Positions 34,117-44,017 are shown, counted from the first letter of the stretch. The stretch: 64,000 nucleotides of DNA from Kluyvera sp046569695 (GCF_046569695.1 NZ_JBKHUI010000006.1:62001-126000); one strand, 5' to 3'. Program-made: numbers and translations. Notes: generated from the sequence alone by a model not told the origin.

Positions 34117-34707
34117 GTGCTCGAAAGAATCAAAGTGTGCTTCACCGAAAGCATTCAAACCCAAATCGCCGCGGCGGAAGCGCTCCCGGACGCTATCTCC
34201 CGAGCTGCGATGACCCTGGTACAGTCGCTGCTGAACGGCAACAAAATTCTCTGTTGTGGTAACGGTTCATCCGCCGCCAACGCACAGCATTTTGCTGCCT
34301 GCATGATTAACCGTTATGAAACAGAGCGTCCCGGTTTACCCGCGATTGCACTTAATTCCGATAATGTGGTCTTAACGGCAATAGCGAACGATCGCCTGCA
34401 TGATGAAATCTACGCCAAGCAGGTACGCGCGCTGGGTCACGCTGGTGATGTTCTGCTGGCTATTTCAACCCGTGGTAACAGTCGCGATATCGTCAAGGCG
34501 GTAGAAGCGGCTGTCACGCGTGACATGACGATCGTCGCACTGACCGGCTATGACGGCGGTGAACTGGCGGGCCTGCTCGGTCAACAGGATGTGGAGATCC
34601 GCATTCCGTCGCACCGCAGCGCCCGTATCCAGGAGATGCACATGCTCACGGTAAACTGTCTGAGTGATTTAATTGATAACACCCTTTTCCCACACCAGGA
34701 CGACTAA
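34117..34707 (+). CDS. diaA: DiaA, DnaA initiator-associating protein
   Basis: A 196-residue SIS-fold protein that binds DnaA as a tetramer and promotes timely replication initiation at oriC. It begins with GTG (34117), AAAGGGATATC upstream. The SIS core has KILCCGNGSSAANAQHFAACMINR and AISTRGNSRDIVKAVEAA. Length equals E. coli DiaA. It sits in the lpoA-yraN-diaA-dolP run, 9 bases before dolP. Confidence 0.95.
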   Translation: MLERIKVCFTESIQTQIAAAEALPDAISRAAMTLVQSLLNGNKILCCGNGSSAANAQHFAACMINRYETERPGLPAIALNSDNVVLTAIANDRLHDEIYAKQVRALGHAGDVLLAISTRGNSRDIVKAVEAAVTRDMTIVALTGYDGGELAGLLGQQDVEIRIPSHRSARIQEMHMLTVNCLSDLIDNTLFPHQDD

Positions 34708-34716
34708 GGAGAACAA

Positions 34717-35292
34717 ATGAAGGTGATTTCGACCCTCGCGGTCCTTATTTCCGCACTGCTGCTCCAGGGATGTATTGCAGCTGCCGTTGTCGGCACGGCT
34801 GCAGTCGGTACCAAGGCCGCAACTGACCCCCGCACGGTGGGAACTCAGGTGGATGACAGCACGCTGGAAGTTCGTGTGAACAGCGCCCTGTCTAAAGATG
34901 CGCAAATTAAGAAAGAGGCGCGCATTAACGTGACCGCCTACCAGGGTAAAGTGTTGCTGACCGGCCAGACGCCGGATCTTAGCCTCGCCACCCGTGCGAA
35001 GCAGATCGCCGTTGGCGTTGATGGCGCAACCGAAGTGTATAACGAAATTCGCCAGGGCCAGCCGATTAGCCTCGGTACCTCGTCTTCCGATACCTGGATT
35101 ACCACTAAAGTCCGCTCCCAGCTGCTGGCGAGCGATCAGGTGAAATCCTCTAACGTGAAGGCGACTACCGAAAATGGTGAAGTGTTCCTGATGGGTCTGG
35201 TCACCGACCGTGAAGGTAAAGCCGCGGCCGATATCGCCAGCCGCGTTAGCGGCGTGAAGCGCGTGACTACCGCGTTCACCCCAATTCAATAA
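34717..35292 (+). CDS. dolP: DolP, outer membrane lipoprotein with two BON domains
   Basis: A 191-residue lipoprotein (formerly YraP) that supports outer membrane integrity and BAM function and locates to division sites. The signal peptide ends in LLLQGC with lipidated Cys19. BON domain 1 is at about 45-115 (DDSTLEVRVNSALSKDAQIKK) and BON domain 2 at about 120-190 (DTWITTKVRSQLLASDQVKSSNVK). In E. coli it is induced by sigma E; no promoter was assigned here. AAGGAGAACAA precedes ATG. Confidence 0.95.
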   Translation: MKVISTLAVLISALLLQGCIAAAVVGTAAVGTKAATDPRTVGTQVDDSTLEVRVNSALSKDAQIKKEARINVTAYQGKVLLTGQTPDLSLATRAKQIAVGVDGATEVYNEIRQGQPISLGTSSSDTWITTKVRSQLLASDQVKSSNVKATTENGEVFLMGLVTDREGKAAADIASRVSGVKRVTTAFTPIQ

Positions 35293-35305
35293 CGTCTCAC
35301 ACCTT

Positions 35306-35333
35306 GCCCGGCAGGTTCACTGCCGGGCGATTT
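35306..35333. terminator. Terminator hairpin between dolP and yraR
   Basis: GCCCGGCAG / CTGCCGGGC stem with a 5-base loop, followed by GATTT. It overlaps the last codons of the convergent yraR gene. Confidence 0.75.
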
Positions 35334-35955
35334 CCCTCAGCTTACGCGACGACAGAATCTCTACCTGTGTATTTCCCGGGTGCTTTGCCGTACTCAGCAT
35401 CGCCTTTGCCACATCGTGTGCTTCAATCGCCTTCCAGTTCCCCGGTAGCAGGCTAAACAGCGGCGCCAACAGACGCTCGTTCAGACGCGGTGTGCCGCGT
35501 TGACCGAGTAGCATTGAAGGTCTTGCGATAACCAACTGCGGCCAGCCCTGGTCTATCAGCGCCGCTTCCATTTCACCTTTCACCCGATTGTAGAAAAAGG
35601 GGGAGTTCGCGTTTGCTCCCATCGCGCTGACCACCAGCAACTGCTGAGCGCCCAGCCGCAGGCCGGAGTGGGCGGTTTCCAGCACCAGATCGTAGTCGAC
35701 GTGGCTGAAAGCGGCCTTCGAGCCTGCATCGCGGATCGTGGTGCCAAGGCAGCAGAAAACGGTATCGACGGGCGACGCGACCTTCGCCAGCGCCGCGCTG
35801 AGATCGGGGTCGTGCGGGTTGACGATCCCAAAGGCGTGCTCCAGCGGATGGCGCGTAGGCGCGACGATGGATTCCACCTGCGACTCCCGGCGAAGCATGT
35901 TAAGTAAGTGCCCACCAACAAGGCCGGTGGCACCGGTAATGAGAACGTGGTGCAT
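35317..35955 (-). CDS. yraR: YraR, NAD(P)-binding Rossmann-fold protein
   Basis: A 212-residue atypical short-chain-dehydrogenase-like protein. The ATG at 35955 is preferred because GGAG lies 6 bases upstream; the longer frame begins with an unsupported GTG. Nucleotide-binding motif VLITGATGLVGGHLLNMLRRE, then FCCLGTT and VVSAMGANANSPFFYNRVKGEME, as in HTATIP2-type proteins. Substrate unknown. The yraQ permease gene, next to it in E. coli, is absent. Confidence 0.9.
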   Translation of the reverse strand: MHHVLITGATGLVGGHLLNMLRRESQVESIVAPTRHPLEHAFGIVNPHDPDLSAALAKVASPVDTVFCCLGTTIRDAGSKAAFSHVDYDLVLETAHSGLRLGAQQLLVVSAMGANANSPFFYNRVKGEMEAALIDQGWPQLVIARPSMLLGQRGTPRLNERLLAPLFSLLPGNWKAIEAHDVAKAMLSTAKHPGNTQVEILSSRKLREIARQ

Positions 35956-35990
35956 GGGGGTCTCCGTATTATGGTTCACCGCTTGTCGTT

Positions 35991-36073
35991 TGTAGGCCTG
36001 ATAAGCGCAGCGCCATCAGGCAATACGGTACACATTGCCGGATGGCGGCGTAACCACCTTATCCGGCCTACAA
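35991..36073. repeat. REP pair between yraR and cusA
   Basis: TGTAGGCCTGATAAGCGCAG-type unit and its inverted partner TTGCCGGATGGCGGCG ... CCTTATCCGGCCTAC. It overlaps the last codon and stop codon of cusA. Confidence 0.92.
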
Positions 36074-39000
36074 ACTACGCCTGTGCCGATACAACCATAT
36101 CAATTTATAGGCCGCCGGAATGATAAACAGCGACAGCAGCGGCGCGGTGATCATGCCACCAATCATCGGCGCGGCAATGCGGCTCATCACTTCAGAACCG
36201 GCCCCGGTTCCCCATAGTATGGGCAACAGCCCGGCAATAATCACGGCCACCGTCATCGCCTTAGGCCGCACGCGCAGCACTGCCCCATGATACAGCGCTT
36301 CGTCCAGCGCCTGCGGGCTAAAGGTGTCGGCCTTTTGCAACCGCGGTTCGGCTTCAATCGCATGACGCAGATACATCAGCATCACCACGCCAAACTCGGC
36401 CGCCACCCCCGCCAGGGCGATAAACCCGGTCCCGGTTGCTACCGACATATGGAACCCCTGCCAGTAGAGGAACCAGATGCCGCCCACCAGCGCAAACGGC
36501 AGGCTCATCAGAATCAGCAATGCTTCATCCACCCGGCGGAAGGCCAGATAGAGCAGAATGAAGATAATCATCACCGTCATCGGCACCATCAGCTTGAGTT
36601 TCTTATTGGCGTGCTCCAACAGCTCAAACTGCCCGGAAAACGCCACGCTGGTACCCGGCTTCAGCGTCACGCTGCGGCTAATCGCCGTTTGCAGGTCATG
36701 CACCACGGAGACCATATCGCGGTCGCGGGCATCGATGTAAATCCAGCTCGCCGGGCGCGCGTTCTCGGTTTTCAGCATCGTCGGGCCGGAGACAACCTTC
36801 ACGTCCGCCACGTCGCCGAGCGTGATTTGTTGCTTCCCGGGCGTGAGGATCGGCAACTGACGCAGCGCCGTCGGGCCATCGCGGAAGCCCTGCGGATAGC
36901 GAATATTGATAGGGTAGCGCGCTACGCCCTCTACCGTTTCCCCCACCGTCGCGCCGCCAATAGCCGACGAGACAAACAGCTGCACATCGCCCACCGTCAT
37001 ACCGTAACGCGCGGCTTTCTCGCGGTTGATATCAACGTCGATATAGCGCCCGCCCTCCAACCGTTCTGCCAGCGCGGAGACCACGCCCGGCACGGTTTTG
37101 GCCACCGTTTCAATACGCTGGGCGGCGTCATCAATATCCGCTAGCGACGTACCGGAGACCTTGATACCAATCGGGCTCTTAATCCCGGTGGAGAGCATAT
37201 CAATACGGTTACGAATTGGCGGCACCCACAGGTTCGCCAGCCCCGGCAGCCGCACGGTGGCGTCAAGCTCGTCGATAATCTTATCGAGCGTCATTCCCGG
37301 CCGCCACTGATCCTGCGGCTTGAGTTGAATGGTGGTTTCAATCATCTCCAGCGGCGCGGAGTCGGTCGCAGTTTCCGCTTTCCCTGATTTACCAAACACC
37401 GATGCCACTTCCGGCACCGTCTTAATCAGCTTATCGGTCTGCTGGAGCAGCACCGCCGCCTGCCCCGGAGAAATCCCCGGCAGGGTCGAAGGCATATACA
37501 GCAGGTCACCTTCGTTAATTTTCGGCAGAAACTCGCCGCCGACTTTGCTGAGCGGCCACAGCACGGTGAAGATAGACAGCAGCGCCACCAGCAAGGTGAG
37601 CTTCGGCCACTTCAGCACCTTCAGCAGCAGCGGGTGGTAGATCGCAATCAGGAAGCGGTTCAACGGGTTGCGCGATTCCGCCGGGATCTTACCTTTGATC
37701 CAAAAGCCCATCAGGATGGGGATCACCACGATTGCCAGCGCCGCGGCTCCGGCCATGGCATAGGTTTTGGTAAACGCCAGCGGGCCAAACAGCCGCCCTT
37801 CCTGGCCTTCAAGGGTGAAGATCGGGATAAACGACAGCGTGATAATCAGCAGGCTGATAAACAGCGCCGGCCCCACTTCCACCGCCGCGTCGGTTATCTC
37901 TTTCCAGCGAGTGGCGTTATCCATCGACTCATCAGGATGCGCCTCCTGCCAGTGTTCCAGCCGCTTGTGGGCGTTTTCGATCATCACGATCGCCGCATCC
38001 ACCATCGCGCCGACGGCGATCGCGATCCCGCCCAGTGACATGATGTTGGCGTTCAGCCCCTGGAAATGCATCACGATAAAGGCGATACACAGCCCCAGCG
38101 GCAGCGAGACGATCGCCACCAGCGCCGAGCGCACGTGCCAGAGGAATAGCGCGCAGACCACCGCCACCACGATAAACTCTTCAATCAGCTTCGAGCGCAG
38201 GTTGTCGATGGCCCGGTCAATCAGCTGGCTACGGTCGTAGGTGGTGACCACCTCAACCCCTTCCGGCAGGCTTTTTTGCAGCGAAGCGAGCTTCTCTTTC
38301 ACCGCCGAAATCACTTCACGGGCGTTCTTGCCGGAACGCAGTAGCACCACGCCGCCCGCCACTTCACCCTCACCGTTCATTTCAGCAATGCCACGGCGCA
38401 TTTCCGGGCCGATCTGCACCCGCGCCACGTCCTTCAGATAGACCGGCACGCCGTTCGCTTCTGCTTTCAGGACGATATGGTTAAAGTCCTCCAGGCTTTT
38501 CAAATAGCCGGTGGCGCGTACCATATATTCCGCTTCGGCTATCTCCACCGATGAGCCGCCCGCCTCCTGGTTGGAGCTGGTCAGCGCCTGCTTCACCTCG
38601 CTAAGAGTGATGCCGTATTGGGCGAGCTTCATCGGGTCGACCTGCACCTGATACTGCTTCACCACGCCGCCAACGGAGGCCACTTCCGCCACGTTGGGGA
38701 TGGTTTTCAGCTCATATTTCAGGAACCAGTCCTGCAGCGAACGCAGTTCGGCAAGGTCGTGCTTGCCGCTTTTGTCCACCAGCGCGTATTCAAAGATCCA
38801 GCCCACGCCGGTGGCGTCCGGGCCAATCTCCGAGCTCACGCCCTGCGGCAGCTTACCCTGCACCTGGTTGAGGTACTCCAGCACGCGCGAGCGCGCCCAG
38901 TAAAGGTCAGTGCCGTCCTCAAAAATCACGTACACGTAGGAGTCGCCAAACTGCGAGAAGCCGCGCACCGTTTTCGCCCCCGGCACCGACAGCATGGTGG

Positions 39001-39211
39001 TGGTGAGCGGATAAGTTACCTGATTCTCGACAATCTGCGGCGCCTGCCCCGGATAGCTGGTTTTAACAATCACCTGTACGTCAGAGAGATCCGGCAGCGC
39101 ATCTACCGGCGTATTGACAATGGTCCAGCCGCCCCAGAGGCTCAAAAACAGCACGCCCATCATCACCAGAAAACGGTTGGCGACCGAGCGCCGGATAATC
39201 CATTCAATCAT
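36068..39211 (-). CDS. cusA: CusA, copper/silver efflux RND pump
   Basis: A 1047-residue heavy-metal RND transporter that drives Cu(I)/Ag(I) out through CusB and CusC with proton flow. The start at 39211 has AAGGAG 7 bases upstream and gives the E. coli N terminus MIEWIIRRSVANRFLV. Twelve membrane helices, two large periplasmic loops and the motif GGIAIAVGAMVDAAIVMIENAHKRLE with the proton-relay Asp are present. Methionine-rich pairs for metal relay are retained by similarity. Its stop codon TAG is part of a REP element, and the tail differs from E. coli (RHRRSL). Last gene of cusCFBA. Confidence 0.96.
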   Translation of the reverse strand: MIEWIIRRSVANRFLVMMGVLFLSLWGGWTIVNTPVDALPDLSDVQVIVKTSYPGQAPQIVENQVTYPLTTTMLSVPGAKTVRGFSQFGDSYVYVIFEDGTDLYWARSRVLEYLNQVQGKLPQGVSSEIGPDATGVGWIFEYALVDKSGKHDLAELRSLQDWFLKYELKTIPNVAEVASVGGVVKQYQVQVDPMKLAQYGITLSEVKQALTSSNQEAGGSSVEIAEAEYMVRATGYLKSLEDFNHIVLKAEANGVPVYLKDVARVQIGPEMRRGIAEMNGEGEVAGGVVLLRSGKNAREVISAVKEKLASLQKSLPEGVEVVTTYDRSQLIDRAIDNLRSKLIEEFIVVAVVCALFLWHVRSALVAIVSLPLGLCIAFIVMHFQGLNANIMSLGGIAIAVGAMVDAAIVMIENAHKRLEHWQEAHPDESMDNATRWKEITDAAVEVGPALFISLLIITLSFIPIFTLEGQEGRLFGPLAFTKTYAMAGAAALAIVVIPILMGFWIKGKIPAESRNPLNRFLIAIYHPLLLKVLKWPKLTLLVALLSIFTVLWPLSKVGGEFLPKINEGDLLYMPSTLPGISPGQAAVLLQQTDKLIKTVPEVASVFGKSGKAETATDSAPLEMIETTIQLKPQDQWRPGMTLDKIIDELDATVRLPGLANLWVPPIRNRIDMLSTGIKSPIGIKVSGTSLADIDDAAQRIETVAKTVPGVVSALAERLEGGRYIDVDINREKAARYGMTVGDVQLFVSSAIGGATVGETVEGVARYPINIRYPQGFRDGPTALRQLPILTPGKQQITLGDVADVKVVSGPTMLKTENARPASWIYIDARDRDMVSVVHDLQTAISRSVTLKPGTSVAFSGQFELLEHANKKLKLMVPMTVMIIFILLYLAFRRVDEALLILMSLPFALVGGIWFLYWQGFHMSVATGTGFIALAGVAAEFGVVMLMYLRHAIEAEPRLQKADTFSPQALDEALYHGAVLRVRPKAMTVAVIIAGLLPILWGTGAGSEVMSRIAAPMIGGMITAPLLSLFIIPAAYKLIWLYRHRRSL

Positions 39212-39221
39212 CACCGTCTCC

Positions 39222-40457
39222 TTAATGCCCGGCGTGGGCATCAGCGGTATGCCGCATTCTGTCCAGCGCGCCGCTGATATTCGCTTCCGAGTCAATCAGG
39301 AACAGGCCGTTCAGCACCACCGATTCCCCTTCCGATAGCCCCGCGCCAATGCCGGCCTGATGCTGAGATTCATGCAGCACCTGGATCTTTTTCGGCACAA
39401 ACTCGCCGTTGCTTGCCACCGTAATCACCCGTTGTTCATCGCCAGTATCAATCACCGCCTGAGACGGGATCAGCAGCATCTCGTCGCTTTGCGCGTTCAG
39501 CTTCAAATAGGCGTTCATCCCCGGCTTCAGGAGCTCATCCGGGTTATTGACCTGCAAACGCACCTGCAGCGTGCGCGTGGTTTGGTCGACGCTCGGCAGG
39601 ATAGACCATTTCTGGATCGGGAAGGTTTTGTCCGGATAGGCCGGGATAAACACCGTAAACTGGGTGGAGTCTTTGAGCAGATAAGCGATCGACTCCGGCA
39701 CGGCGGCGGTGATCCACACCGGGTCCATGCCCTGAATCTGCGCCACCACGCTGTCTTTGGCGATGTTCATGCCGCTTTTCAGGCTAAAGGCCGTCAGTAC
39801 GCCATCGATAGGCGCGGTAAGGGTAAAGCGCGTCTGTACGCGGCGAGTGCTACGCATCCGCTGGATATCCGCTTCCGGCATACCCGCCAGCCGCAGACGT
39901 TCCAGCACGCCATCGAGCTGGTTTGCTGTGCCGCCTGAGTTCGCCAGCAGCAGGTATTCGCTCTGCGCTTCCACCCACGAAGGAATGGTGACCTCAACCA
40001 GCGGCGTACCTTTACGCACTTTGTCGCCCACCGTCAGCGGGGAGACCTTTTCGATAAACCCTTCGGCACGCGCCTGGACAATCACAAACTGGTATTCGTT
40101 GTAGCTGACGTTCGCGGGAAGGGTCTGACCATAGTTGAGGCGACCCTTGCTGACCTTCTCCGTACGCAGCCCCAGGTTGTGCACCTGAGTGGGGTCGATA
40201 CGGACGCCGCTTGACTGGGTATCCCCGCCCTCGTCGGCGTATTTCGCCACCAGGTCCATGTCCATAAACGGCGATTTACCCGGCTTATCGAAGCGTACGT
40301 CGGGCTTCATCGGATCGTACCAGTACAGCACCTTACGCTCGGCAGGCTGAGATTCAGCCTGGGCGTTCGGCGCAATAAAGCGGCTTATTACTGCCGTCGC
40401 CAGGCCGCCAATAATCAGGCTACAGACAATGGCAGCCGTATATTTTAATTTAGCCAT
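39222..40457 (-). CDS. cusB: CusB, periplasmic adaptor of the Cus efflux system
   Basis: A 411-residue membrane fusion protein linking CusA to CusC. An N-terminal signal/anchor (about 7-33) is followed by the metal-binding segment YDPMKPDVRFDKPGKSPFMDMDL, whose Met residues take Cu(I)/Ag(I) from CusF. The barrel-sandwich, alpha-hairpin and beta-barrel parts follow. The His-rich C terminus (HTADAHAGH) is visible. Its start overlaps the cusF stop, and cusA begins 10 bases after it. Confidence 0.95.
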   Translation of the reverse strand: MAKLKYTAAIVCSLIIGGLATAVISRFIAPNAQAESQPAERKVLYWYDPMKPDVRFDKPGKSPFMDMDLVAKYADEGGDTQSSGVRIDPTQVHNLGLRTEKVSKGRLNYGQTLPANVSYNEYQFVIVQARAEGFIEKVSPLTVGDKVRKGTPLVEVTIPSWVEAQSEYLLLANSGGTANQLDGVLERLRLAGMPEADIQRMRSTRRVQTRFTLTAPIDGVLTAFSLKSGMNIAKDSVVAQIQGMDPVWITAAVPESIAYLLKDSTQFTVFIPAYPDKTFPIQKWSILPSVDQTTRTLQVRLQVNNPDELLKPGMNAYLKLNAQSDEMLLIPSQAVIDTGDEQRVITVASNGEFVPKKIQVLHESQHQAGIGAGLSEGESVVLNGLFLIDSEANISGALDRMRHTADAHAGH

Positions 40458-40801
40458 CAGATTGACTTAATATCCTGAAGCAGCGAGAGGTTCCCCTGCT
40501 GAATAAAGGAGAAGTTCACGTGGCTGCCCTCTTTCAGCTGATTAATCGCCTCGGTTGGCGCGGTATAGGTAAAGCGCATGGTCATCGCCGGCCAGTCAAT
40601 GGCGGGAATGGCTTCGTGGGCGATGGTGATTTTTTTCGCCGCTTTATCCACGGACTGCACCACGCCGGTACCCTGAATAACCGCCTGCTGAGCGTTCATT
40701 TCCATCATCTGGCCATGGCCGTCATGCTGCATTTCGGCTGCCTGAACGTTTGCCACCATCGCCATTAAAATCCCACCAACCAGCATCGTTACGTTACGCA
40801 T
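40457..40801 (-). CDS. cusF: CusF, periplasmic copper/silver chaperone
   Basis: A 114-residue secreted chaperone. The signal peptide runs to about VQAAEMQ, followed by a His/Met-rich tail of the leader (MQHDGHGQMMEMN). The CusF OB-fold domain (about 40-112) carries IAHEAIPAIDWPAMTMRFT, which supplies the His, Trp and two Met residues of the Cu(I)-pi site. It hands metal to CusB. It lies between cusC and cusB. Confidence 0.95.
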   Translation of the reverse strand: MRNVTMLVGGILMAMVANVQAAEMQHDGHGQMMEMNAQQAVIQGTGVVQSVDKAAKKITIAHEAIPAIDWPAMTMRFTYTAPTEAINQLKEGSHVNFSFIQQGNLSLLQDIKSI

Positions 40802-40825
40802 ATTGAGAATCTCCTGAATAAAGGG

Positions 40826-42211
40826 TTACGCTTTCCAGCCGCCACCGAGTGCGGTGAATAAATTAATTTCGTTGACCTGTTGGGAATAAAGTAAATCGAG
40901 GATCGCCTGCTGCGTGGTGAAGATAGAGCGCTCGGCATCGAGCACTTCGATATAGCTCACCGCCCCGCTGGCATATAATCCGCGGGCGCGCTGCAGGGTA
41001 ATTTGCAGCGACGCTAAATAACGCTGCTGCGCCACCAGTTGGCCTTCGATGCTTTCGCGAAGCGACAGCGCATCCGCCACCGCTTTAAAGGCAGCCTGAA
41101 TTTTCTGCTCGTAGTTCACCACCGCCTGACGCTGCTTCACGTTGGCGAGCGCCAGGTTGGCTTCGTTACGCCCGGCGTTAAAGATGGGCAGATCCACCTT
41201 CGGCACGAAGTTCCACATGCCGCTGGCGGCGTTGAATAGGTTAGAGAGCGACGAACTGCTGCTCGAAATGCCGCTGGTTAACGTTATCGACGGGAAAAAG
41301 GCCGCGCGGGCCACGCCGATGTTGGCATCCGCCGCGCGCAGCTGGTGCTCGGCCTCCATGATGTCCGGGCGCTGAAGCAGAATGGTCGACGGCAGGTTAG
41401 CCGGCAGCGGCAGTGGCTTCACCGCTGTAACGTTCTGCGCGTCGCCGCTTAACGAAGTGTTGTAAGTACCCAATAGCTGCTGCAACGCGTGATTGGCCTG
41501 CGCCAGCTCGCCTTCCCGCTTAGCGATATCCGCACGGGTGCTTTCAATCACCCCGCGCGCCTGCTCCAGCGCCAGCACGTTAGTGCTGCCGGTCACCAGC
41601 TGTTGTTCCACAAACGCGTAGGACTGCTGGTAGTTACGCAGCGTCTCTTTGGCGATCGCTAACTGCGCCGCCAGCCGCCGTTGGTTGAAGTATCCCTGCG
41701 AGACGTTGGTCACCACCACAATCTGCGCCGCGCGCTGGGCGGCCTGGCTGGCGAAGAAGCTCTGACGGTCCGCTTCGCTCATGTTTTTCAGCTTGCCGAA
41801 AAAGTCGAGCTCAAAGCTCAGGTTCAGGCCTGCGCTGTAGCTTTTAGTGGTGGCGTTTTTTCCCTGCAGGTCGCCTTCATAGCTGCCGCCCGTCGAGCCA
41901 TTAAGCTGCGGGTAGCGACCGGCATCGGTCACGTTGTACTGCGCGCGCGCGGCTTCAACGTTCAACACCGCCATGCGCAAATCACGGTTGTTGCGCAGAG
42001 CAACATCAATCAGGCGTTTCGCCTGTGGGTCGACAAAAAAGGTCTGCCAGCCGGTCTCCTGCCACTGGCCGCCGCTCGGCACCAGCGCCCCCTGAGACAA
42101 CGAAAACTGCTGAGGTACTACATTTTCCGGCTGTCGGTAATCCGGCGCCAGCGAGGTGCATCCGGCCAGAATGAACGCCATCATCAGCGTCAGTTGTTTT
42201 ACTTTAAACAT
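40826..42211 (-). CDS. cusC: CusC, outer membrane channel of Cus efflux
   Basis: A 461-residue TolC-like outer membrane factor. Lipobox FILAGC with lipidated Cys18. Two repeats of the outer membrane efflux domain (about 65-255 and 275-455) include LRMAVLNVEAARAQYNVTDAGRYPQLN and RPDIMEAEHQLRAADANIGVARAAFFPSI. First gene of cusCFBA, with a CusR box about 80 bases upstream of its start. Confidence 0.95.
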   Translation of the reverse strand: MFKVKQLTLMMAFILAGCTSLAPDYRQPENVVPQQFSLSQGALVPSGGQWQETGWQTFFVDPQAKRLIDVALRNNRDLRMAVLNVEAARAQYNVTDAGRYPQLNGSTGGSYEGDLQGKNATTKSYSAGLNLSFELDFFGKLKNMSEADRQSFFASQAAQRAAQIVVVTNVSQGYFNQRRLAAQLAIAKETLRNYQQSYAFVEQQLVTGSTNVLALEQARGVIESTRADIAKREGELAQANHALQQLLGTYNTSLSGDAQNVTAVKPLPLPANLPSTILLQRPDIMEAEHQLRAADANIGVARAAFFPSITLTSGISSSSSSLSNLFNAASGMWNFVPKVDLPIFNAGRNEANLALANVKQRQAVVNYEQKIQAAFKAVADALSLRESIEGQLVAQQRYLASLQITLQRARGLYASGAVSYIEVLDAERSIFTTQQAILDLLYSQQVNEINLFTALGGGWKA

Positions 42212-42293
42212 GTCACGTCCTGTTCAGCCGAATCAAAAGGGGCTGGCTATGTGGCTACTTTACGGAGGTGACTCTGTTTGCTCGGTGACAGGT

Positions 42294-42314
42294 TAATGAC
42301 AAAGCTGTCATTTA
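42294..42314. promoter_or_regulatory. CusR box upstream of cusC
   Basis: AATGACA-N4-TGTCATT, an exact inverted repeat matching the known CusR box core (AATGACA-N4-TGTCATT). It lies 83 bases upstream of the cusC start, on the side of the cusCFBA promoter. Confidence 0.85.
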
Positions 42315-42721
42315 CGCGCGGTGGAACGTGATCGGCATGGCGAAAAATAAGCCGTAATAGTGGTGGGAAATAATAAAGGACCAAAAAATTGTTCTTTTTT
42401 GCTGCAATATTCATTGCCGATCACGCTTTCACGGAAAAAGGCTGGCGTGCTCACAAATTTATTCTCTTGCTATCACTCATGTTTATTTAGCGCAAAACGG
42501 CAACGGTAATCTTTTCATATGGTTATATTATAGAGAGTAAATATCGTCTGATTTTCCCTGTGAACTCATCCACATAATCATCTGATATTCATGGAATTAC
42601 ATTTTCGAAACATTGTTTCATCCTTGCCACACTCCTATCATCATTTTCGTTCCTTTTTTCACCAATCCTTACCTCTGTTCAGGGATGGCAAATATCTACC
42701 GTAAAAAATCGGAGTTAATAT
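42315..42721. other. AT-rich gap before the solute-binding protein gene
   Basis: About 400 bases with no coding frame of note. The last 10 bases hold the GGAGTTAATAT ribosome-binding site of the next gene. The promoter of that gene should lie here, but I could not assign -35/-10 hexamers with confidence. Confidence 0.5.
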
Positions 42722-44008
42722 ATGCAATTCAAAACCAAAGCGCTGGGTTTGGCCCTGTTAATTAGCCTTTCACATAATGCTTTCAGCGAAGAGCTGGATG
42801 TCTGGATCCGCGCCAGCAACGATTCAAAAGTGATTTATCAACAGCTTGCGGACCAGTTTAAAAAAGAGACCGGGATATCGATTAAATACTTCAACGCGGT
42901 GACCGACTTCGACCAGCGTCTGGCACGGGCGGCCACCGGCAACGCGCTGCCGGACGTGGTGTTCAACGATGCAATTATCGTCGGCCAGATGGTGCAGCTC
43001 GGCATCGTCGATGAAATTAAGCCGGGTGAGCTAAAGGGCGGCGGTGATGTCTATGAGGCGGCGTGGAAATCCACCCAACTGCCGGACGGGAAATATTACG
43101 GCGTCCCAACCTCCGCGCATACCTACGCGCTGTTTATTCGTCAGGACTGGCTGAATAAGCTCAACCTGAAAGCCCCTACCAACTGGGAGGAGCTGAAAAA
43201 CGTGGCAAAAGCGTTTACCCATGACGACCCGGACGGCAACGGTAAAAACGACACCTATGGTTTTACCATGCCGTTAGCCACCACCCGCGGCTATGCCAGC
43301 TCGTTCTCATCATCCTATCTGTGGCAGGCGGGAGCAAACTACCTGGTCGCGACTCAGCCGGGGAAATTTAAAGCGGCGCTGGACAGCAAAGAGATGGTCA
43401 CCGCGATGACGTTTATGCGCGGGATGGTGTGCGAAGGGCTGGCGCAGCCGGGGGCGATTAACCACACCACCGCCGATGCCAACACCTCGTTCCGTTCCGG
43501 GCAGACCGGGATGTACTCCTCCGGCCCGTACCACATCGCGCTGTTCGATAAAGATCCGGGCAAAGAGACCTACACCGTCGTGCCACCACCGGCAGGCCCC
43601 GGCGGTGCCATCTCCATGGCGGAGGGCACCACGGCATTCCTGATGAAGACCAGCCAGCATAAAGCAGCGGCGAAGCGGTTCCTTGAGTTTTTGATCTCGC
43701 CTGCGGGGCAGAAGATCGGTATGGCGACCGACAGCACCTCAATGCCGATCGTCCGTCTGCCCATTAACAAGACGCTGAACATCAAGGATTATCACGACGA
43801 TCCGCGCTGGGAAGTGTTCGCAGAAACCTACGCCAAAGAGGGTCGCTACATGCCGCAGATCCCAAACTGGATCCCGGTACGACAAATCACCGCCGACGGC
43901 TTTAATAAAATCTACGCCAGCTGCGACGGCGATATTCCTGCCGTGTTGAAGGAGATTAACGGCAAGGTGAACGAGGAGTTGAAGCGCCAGAACGCGTGGG
44001 CGGAGTAA
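42722..44008 (+). CDS. Orphan ABC-type extracellular solute-binding protein
   Basis: A 428-residue family-1 (MalE/UgpB-like) periplasmic binding protein. The signal peptide (about residues 1-22, MQFKTKALGLALLISLSHNA) has no lipobox. The two-lobed fold is indicated by LADQFKKETGISIKYF, LPDVVFNDAIIVGQMVQLG, GVPTSAHTYALFIRQDWLNKL and a late AEGTTAFLMKTSQHKAAAKRFLEFL. GGAGTTAATATATG gives the start. No permease or ATPase gene is near. It lies between the two CusR boxes, so copper control is possible (inference). It is not part of the E. coli cus locus. Confidence 0.88.
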   Translation: MQFKTKALGLALLISLSHNAFSEELDVWIRASNDSKVIYQQLADQFKKETGISIKYFNAVTDFDQRLARAATGNALPDVVFNDAIIVGQMVQLGIVDEIKPGELKGGGDVYEAAWKSTQLPDGKYYGVPTSAHTYALFIRQDWLNKLNLKAPTNWEELKNVAKAFTHDDPDGNGKNDTYGFTMPLATTRGYASSFSSSYLWQAGANYLVATQPGKFKAALDSKEMVTAMTFMRGMVCEGLAQPGAINHTTADANTSFRSGQTGMYSSGPYHIALFDKDPGKETYTVVPPPAGPGGAISMAEGTTAFLMKTSQHKAAAKRFLEFLISPAGQKIGMATDSTSMPIVRLPINKTLNIKDYHDDPRWEVFAETYAKEGRYMPQIPNWIPVRQITADGFNKIYASCDGDIPAVLKEINGKVNEELKRQNAWAE

Positions 44009-44017
44009 ATGTAGCCC

